A DNA stretch of 9,384 nucleotides from an uncultured Lachnospiraceae bacterium (lineage in GTDB: Bacteria; Bacillota; Clostridia; Lachnospirales; Lachnospiraceae). The stretch is from contig CAMNBW010000038.1 in the NCBI GenBank assembly GCA_946533525.1, forward strand, positions 1 through 9,384, in the 5' to 3' direction. The position numbers were made by a program, and so were the translations under genes. The notes under the pieces are model-generated. The model worked only from the letters and a program-made list of their open reading frames with translations, made no database searches and was not told where the DNA came from. The first letter of the stretch is position 1. Each line of letters begins with the position of its first letter. Shown here one piece after another: positions 6,851 to 9,384 of the stretch.

Positions 6851-8310
6851 GCAGGGGAAGATACCGCTACCTCTTTTCCAATATGGCCCTCTTTACGGTC
6901 AGCAACTTTGTCTCAAAGCTGCTGGTGTTTCTGCTGGTCCCCTTTTATACCTCGGTCTTAAGCGAGGCGCAGTACGGGGTGGCCGACGTGATGCAGACGA
7001 CACTGCTGCTTACGGTGCCGCTCCTTTCCTTAAATATCGGGGAGGCGGCCCTCAGGTTCGCCCTGGCGGGGGAGAATCAGAAAAACGTCCTTAAGACAGG
7101 ACTTAAATACGTGACCCGGGCCATAAGCATTGTCTTTGTCCTGGGAGTCGCCGTCATAGGTATCGGTAATGCGGGAGTGTTTTCACTGATAAATCAGCGC
7201 CTCCACGGGAATGCCCCTCTGGCGGCCTATGTGGCGATATTCATAGTCCTGTTTGCCGCGGACAGCGTATACGAATTCATGCTGCTCTACTGCCAGGGGT
7301 GCGATAAGACAAAGATAATGATAACCGGCTCCATCTCCTGCACAGCGCTGGTGATCGCCTCAAATCTCATATTGCTCCTGGTATTTAAGCTGGGGCTCTA
7401 CGGCTATCTTGCGGCCCAGATAATCTCCTTTTTCGGAGCAGCCCTCATAATGTTCCTGCTGGTCGGAGGAGCAGCCTCCCTAAGAGAGGCCGGAAATGAT
7501 GAGGAGCTGGAGCGCTCCATGTGCGAGTACGGGAAAAATATGCAGCTCTACGCCGCATCCAGTTGGGCGAACAATGCGATAGACCGGTATTTTATCCTGT
7601 TCATGCTGGGAAGCGCGGTAAACGGGCTCTACGGAGTGGCCTACAAGATACCCGCCATACTTACCACCTTTCAGCGCATCTTTGCCCAGGCCTTCCAGAT
7701 GTCAGCAGTCAGGGAATATGAGGGAGAGGACAGGGCGGAATTTTTTTCGGGGCTCTTTAAAAAATATAATGCCCTTATGGTGGTGCTTTGCGCCTGGCTC
7801 ATATATTTCCTGAAGCTCATAGCGGCCTTCCTGTTCAGAAAGGGCTTTTTTGAGGCCTGGATTTTGGTGCCGCCCCTGCTTATTTCGGTCATATTCGGAG
7901 CCCTGGAGGGGTACCTGGGTTCTATCTGCCTGGCCTTTAAGGACGGAAAGAGTATGGGAAGGGCCACGGGAGTGGGAGCCCTTGTAAATATAGTTCTGAA
8001 TTTTGTACTTATAACCTGGTTCGGTGCGCCCGGAGCGACGGTAGCCACACTTATCTCCTATTTTGTGATGTTTGTCCTGGCCTATATTTACGCTTCGAGG
8101 CATGTTAAGCTTTCGGTGGGCCTGCGCCTTAATATGGTGCTCTACGCCCTCCTGGTGCTGGAATCCATCCTTGTTACGGGAAACGTACCGGGCTGGCAGA
8201 TATGGAACGGGGCTATAGCGCTGGCCCTTACCTCGATATACTTAAAGGAGCTTCTGCCCGTGGCGGTGAAACTCATAGGGCTTATAAAAGGAAGGAGGGG
8301 GAATGGCTAA
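6847..8310 (+). CDS. wzx: Wzx-type polysaccharide flippase (MOP/MATE superfamily)
   Basis: This 487-residue membrane protein has around 12-14 hydrophobic segments spread over its whole length, the usual size and layout for oligosaccharide flippases. The N-terminus is characteristic: polar start, SNFVSKLLVFLLVPFYTSVL at 19-38, then SEAQYGVADVMQT (39-51) and an NIGEAALRFAL segment (63-73). A second half begins near QLYAASSWANNAIDRYFI (233-250) and mirrors the first, as in MATE-fold proteins. It should move the undecaprenyl-linked repeat from the inner to the outer face before polymerisation. The ATG overlaps the stop of the upstream polymerase gene as ATGA, with AAAGG at 6832-6836 ten bases before. 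It sits directly between two polymerase paralogues, so either or both could use the units it delivers. Confidence 0.95.
   Translation: MSRGRYRYLFSNMALFTVSNFVSKLLVFLLVPFYTSVLSEAQYGVADVMQTTLLLTVPLLSLNIGEAALRFALAGENQKNVLKTGLKYVTRAISIVFVLGVAVIGIGNAGVFSLINQRLHGNAPLAAYVAIFIVLFAADSVYEFMLLYCQGCDKTKIMITGSISCTALVIASNLILLLVFKLGLYGYLAAQIISFFGAALIMFLLVGGAASLREAGNDEELERSMCEYGKNMQLYAASSWANNAIDRYFILFMLGSAVNGLYGVAYKIPAILTTFQRIFAQAFQMSAVREYEGEDRAEFFSGLFKKYNALMVVLCAWLIYFLKLIAAFLFRKGFFEAWILVPPLLISVIFGALEGYLGSICLAFKDGKSMGRATGVGALVNIVLNFVLITWFGAPGATVATLISYFVMFVLAYIYASRHVKLSVGLRLNMVLYALLVLESILVTGNVPGWQIWNGAIALALTSIYLKELLPVAVKLIGLIKGRRGNG
8290..8301 (+). promoter_or_regulatory. Strong ribosome binding site of the second polymerase gene
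   Basis: An extended purine run with GGAGG at 8294-8298 ends just before the ATG at 8303, inside the last codons of the flippase gene. It is the strongest ribosome binding site in the window, and it suggests that the second polymerase is translated in its own right. Confidence 0.75.
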
Positions 8311-9384
8311 GGGAATTTCAAAATATGCAGGGCTGATAATTTGCGTCCTCTTTGCTTACCTCTATCTTTCATCCTTTATGCTGCAGGAGGTCTACGCCGC
8401 AACTACGCCCTATGCAACCCTTATAATCTTCGTGTTGATGACGGCGGTTTTCTTCGGTCTCTTTAATCCGGTCAAAAGGCTTAAGGAAAGAGATGTGGAG
8501 CTTATTGCCGCCTTTCTTGCCGCCCTGATAGGAGCTTTGAATCTCTTCCTCATCGGCTCCAACAAGGGGGCGGCCCTCATAGTGGCGGATAATGCCCTGC
8601 TTTTGTATCTGGCGGGAAAGGTGCCCTTAAGCGAAAGATGCAGGCATTTTATCTGCGCCGTGGGTATATCCATGATGCTTCCCTGGTATTCGGTGGTGCG
8701 CTGGTACTATAACTTCAATATGGCAGGCCTCGCCTTCATCACCCTTATGGTCATGGGAGAGCTGCTGATGGAGTACGCAAAAAATAATTTCGAACTGTAT
8801 TACCTTAAATATGCGCAGGGACTCCTCTTTGCCGTCACCCTGCTCTTTACCATATGCTATCACGCCCGCTCGGCGGCCCTGTGCGTTTTGGCCTTCGGGG
8901 TGGTATGGCTTATACTGCCGAAGCTGTCGGAGAGCAGGCTCTATTATATACTTCCTGCCGCCGTGACTGCGGGCAGCCTTGCCTTTACCCTTATTTATAC
9001 GGCGATCGGCCTTAGGGGGATGGAAATAAGGATTTTATATAAGGATCTGCTCTCGGGAAGGCAGGATATATGGAGGGAGCTTTGGGGAGCCTTCCTGTCC
9101 AGGCCCCTGACGGGGATAGGGTCTTCCTATAAGCTTAAGAGCTTCTTTATCTTCGAGGTGCATAACGGGCTTTTGGATATTCTTGTGGTACACGGCATCC
9201 TGGTATTCGCCCTCATAGTCTTTTTGCTCTTAAAAAGGCTACTTGAGCTTAAAGGGGCGGGCTACGCCTTCTATCCCGAAAAAAGGCTGGCGGCAGCGGG
9301 GATATACTGCTATCTCTTCGCTTCGTTCTTTGAAAACTGCTTCATAGTGCCCCCCTATTGCTTTATAGTTTTCTTCCTTTTCGA
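8303..9384 (+). CDS. wzy: Wzy-type polysaccharide polymerase (second copy), 3' end outside window
   Basis: The frame is open from the ATG at 8303 to the last base of the window, giving 360 residues without a stop, so only the final part is missing. It is a many-helix membrane protein with the same landmarks as the polymerase at 5714-6850, in the same order and nearly the same spacing: TLIIFV at 39-44, SNKG at 86-89, HARSA at 187-191, SGRQDIW at 251-257, PLTGIGS at 268-274, LKSFF at 278-282, VHN at 286-288 and DILVVHG at 292-298. By hand alignment the C-terminal 70-residue block (245-314) shares 40 identical positions with the first copy, and an N-terminal 72-residue block (39-110) shares 36. 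It differs in the NxN..G element, which reads FNMAG at 138-142. It begins eight bases before the flippase stop and has a strong ribosome binding site. The role is inferred to be chain polymerisation or a related transfer outside the membrane. Confidence 0.88.
   Translation, partial: MAKGISKYAGLIICVLFAYLYLSSFMLQEVYAATTPYATLIIFVLMTAVFFGLFNPVKRLKERDVELIAAFLAALIGALNLFLIGSNKGAALIVADNALLLYLAGKVPLSERCRHFICAVGISMMLPWYSVVRWYYNFNMAGLAFITLMVMGELLMEYAKNNFELYYLKYAQGLLFAVTLLFTICYHARSAALCVLAFGVVWLILPKLSESRLYYILPAAVTAGSLAFTLIYTAIGLRGMEIRILYKDLLSGRQDIWRELWGAFLSRPLTGIGSSYKLKSFFIFEVHNGLLDILVVHGILVFALIVFLLLKRLLELKGAGYAFYPEKRLAAAGIYCYLFASFFENCFIVPPYCFIVFFLF

Noticed and set aside
7747..7766. T and A runs around 7741-7766 in the flippase as a programmed frameshift site
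   Set aside because: The runs are not in the phase needed for a slippery heptamer, and the 0-frame continues through a normal full-length flippase.

Overview
The window looks like an internal piece of a Wzx/Wzy-type surface polysaccharide (capsule or exopolysaccharide) biosynthesis locus from a Gram-positive, probably clostridial (Lachnospiraceae-like) bacterium. The taxonomic guess is an inference. It rests on strong purine-rich Shine-Dalgarno sequences, heavy ATA (Ile) and AGG (Arg) codon use at roughly balanced base composition, and the general look of the proteins. No ribosomal RNA or marker gene is present to confirm it.

All nine genes lie on the + strand and are packed like one transcription unit. 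The junctions, in order, are a TGATG overlap, a 40-nt gap, a 1-nt gap, a 4-nt gap, a 38-nt overlap, a 34-nt overlap, an ATGA overlap and an 8-nt overlap. The only noncoding stretch of any size is 1763-1802. I see no promoter, terminator, RNA gene, insertion sequence or CRISPR array. No stretch over 300 bases lacks a gene.

The layout is as follows. (1) 15-893 is an uncharacterised protein with about four membrane helices and a soluble C-terminal half. (2) 893-1762 is a family 2 glycosyltransferase. (3) 1803-3194 is a full-length polyprenyl-phosphate sugar-1-phosphate transferase, the enzyme that starts the lipid-linked repeat. (4) 3196-3936 and (5) 3941-4759 are two GT-A fold glycosyltransferases, and (6) 4722-5747 is a GT-B fold (GT4-like) glycosyltransferase. 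(7) 5714-6850 is a Wzy-type polymerase. (8) 6847-8310 is a Wzx-type flippase. (9) 8303 to the window end is a second Wzy-type polymerase, cut off at its 3' end.

The inferred pathway starts with gene 3 placing the first sugar phosphate on undecaprenyl phosphate inside the cell. Genes 2, 4, 5 and 6 add further sugars, Wzx flips the finished unit, and Wzy joins units outside the membrane. The most interesting point is that the two polymerase genes are clear paralogues, about 50-57% identical over two long hand-aligned blocks, and they flank the flippase. A typical locus of this type carries one polymerase. Nucleotide-sugar synthesis, length-control (Wzz/Wze-like) and attachment genes are not in this window.
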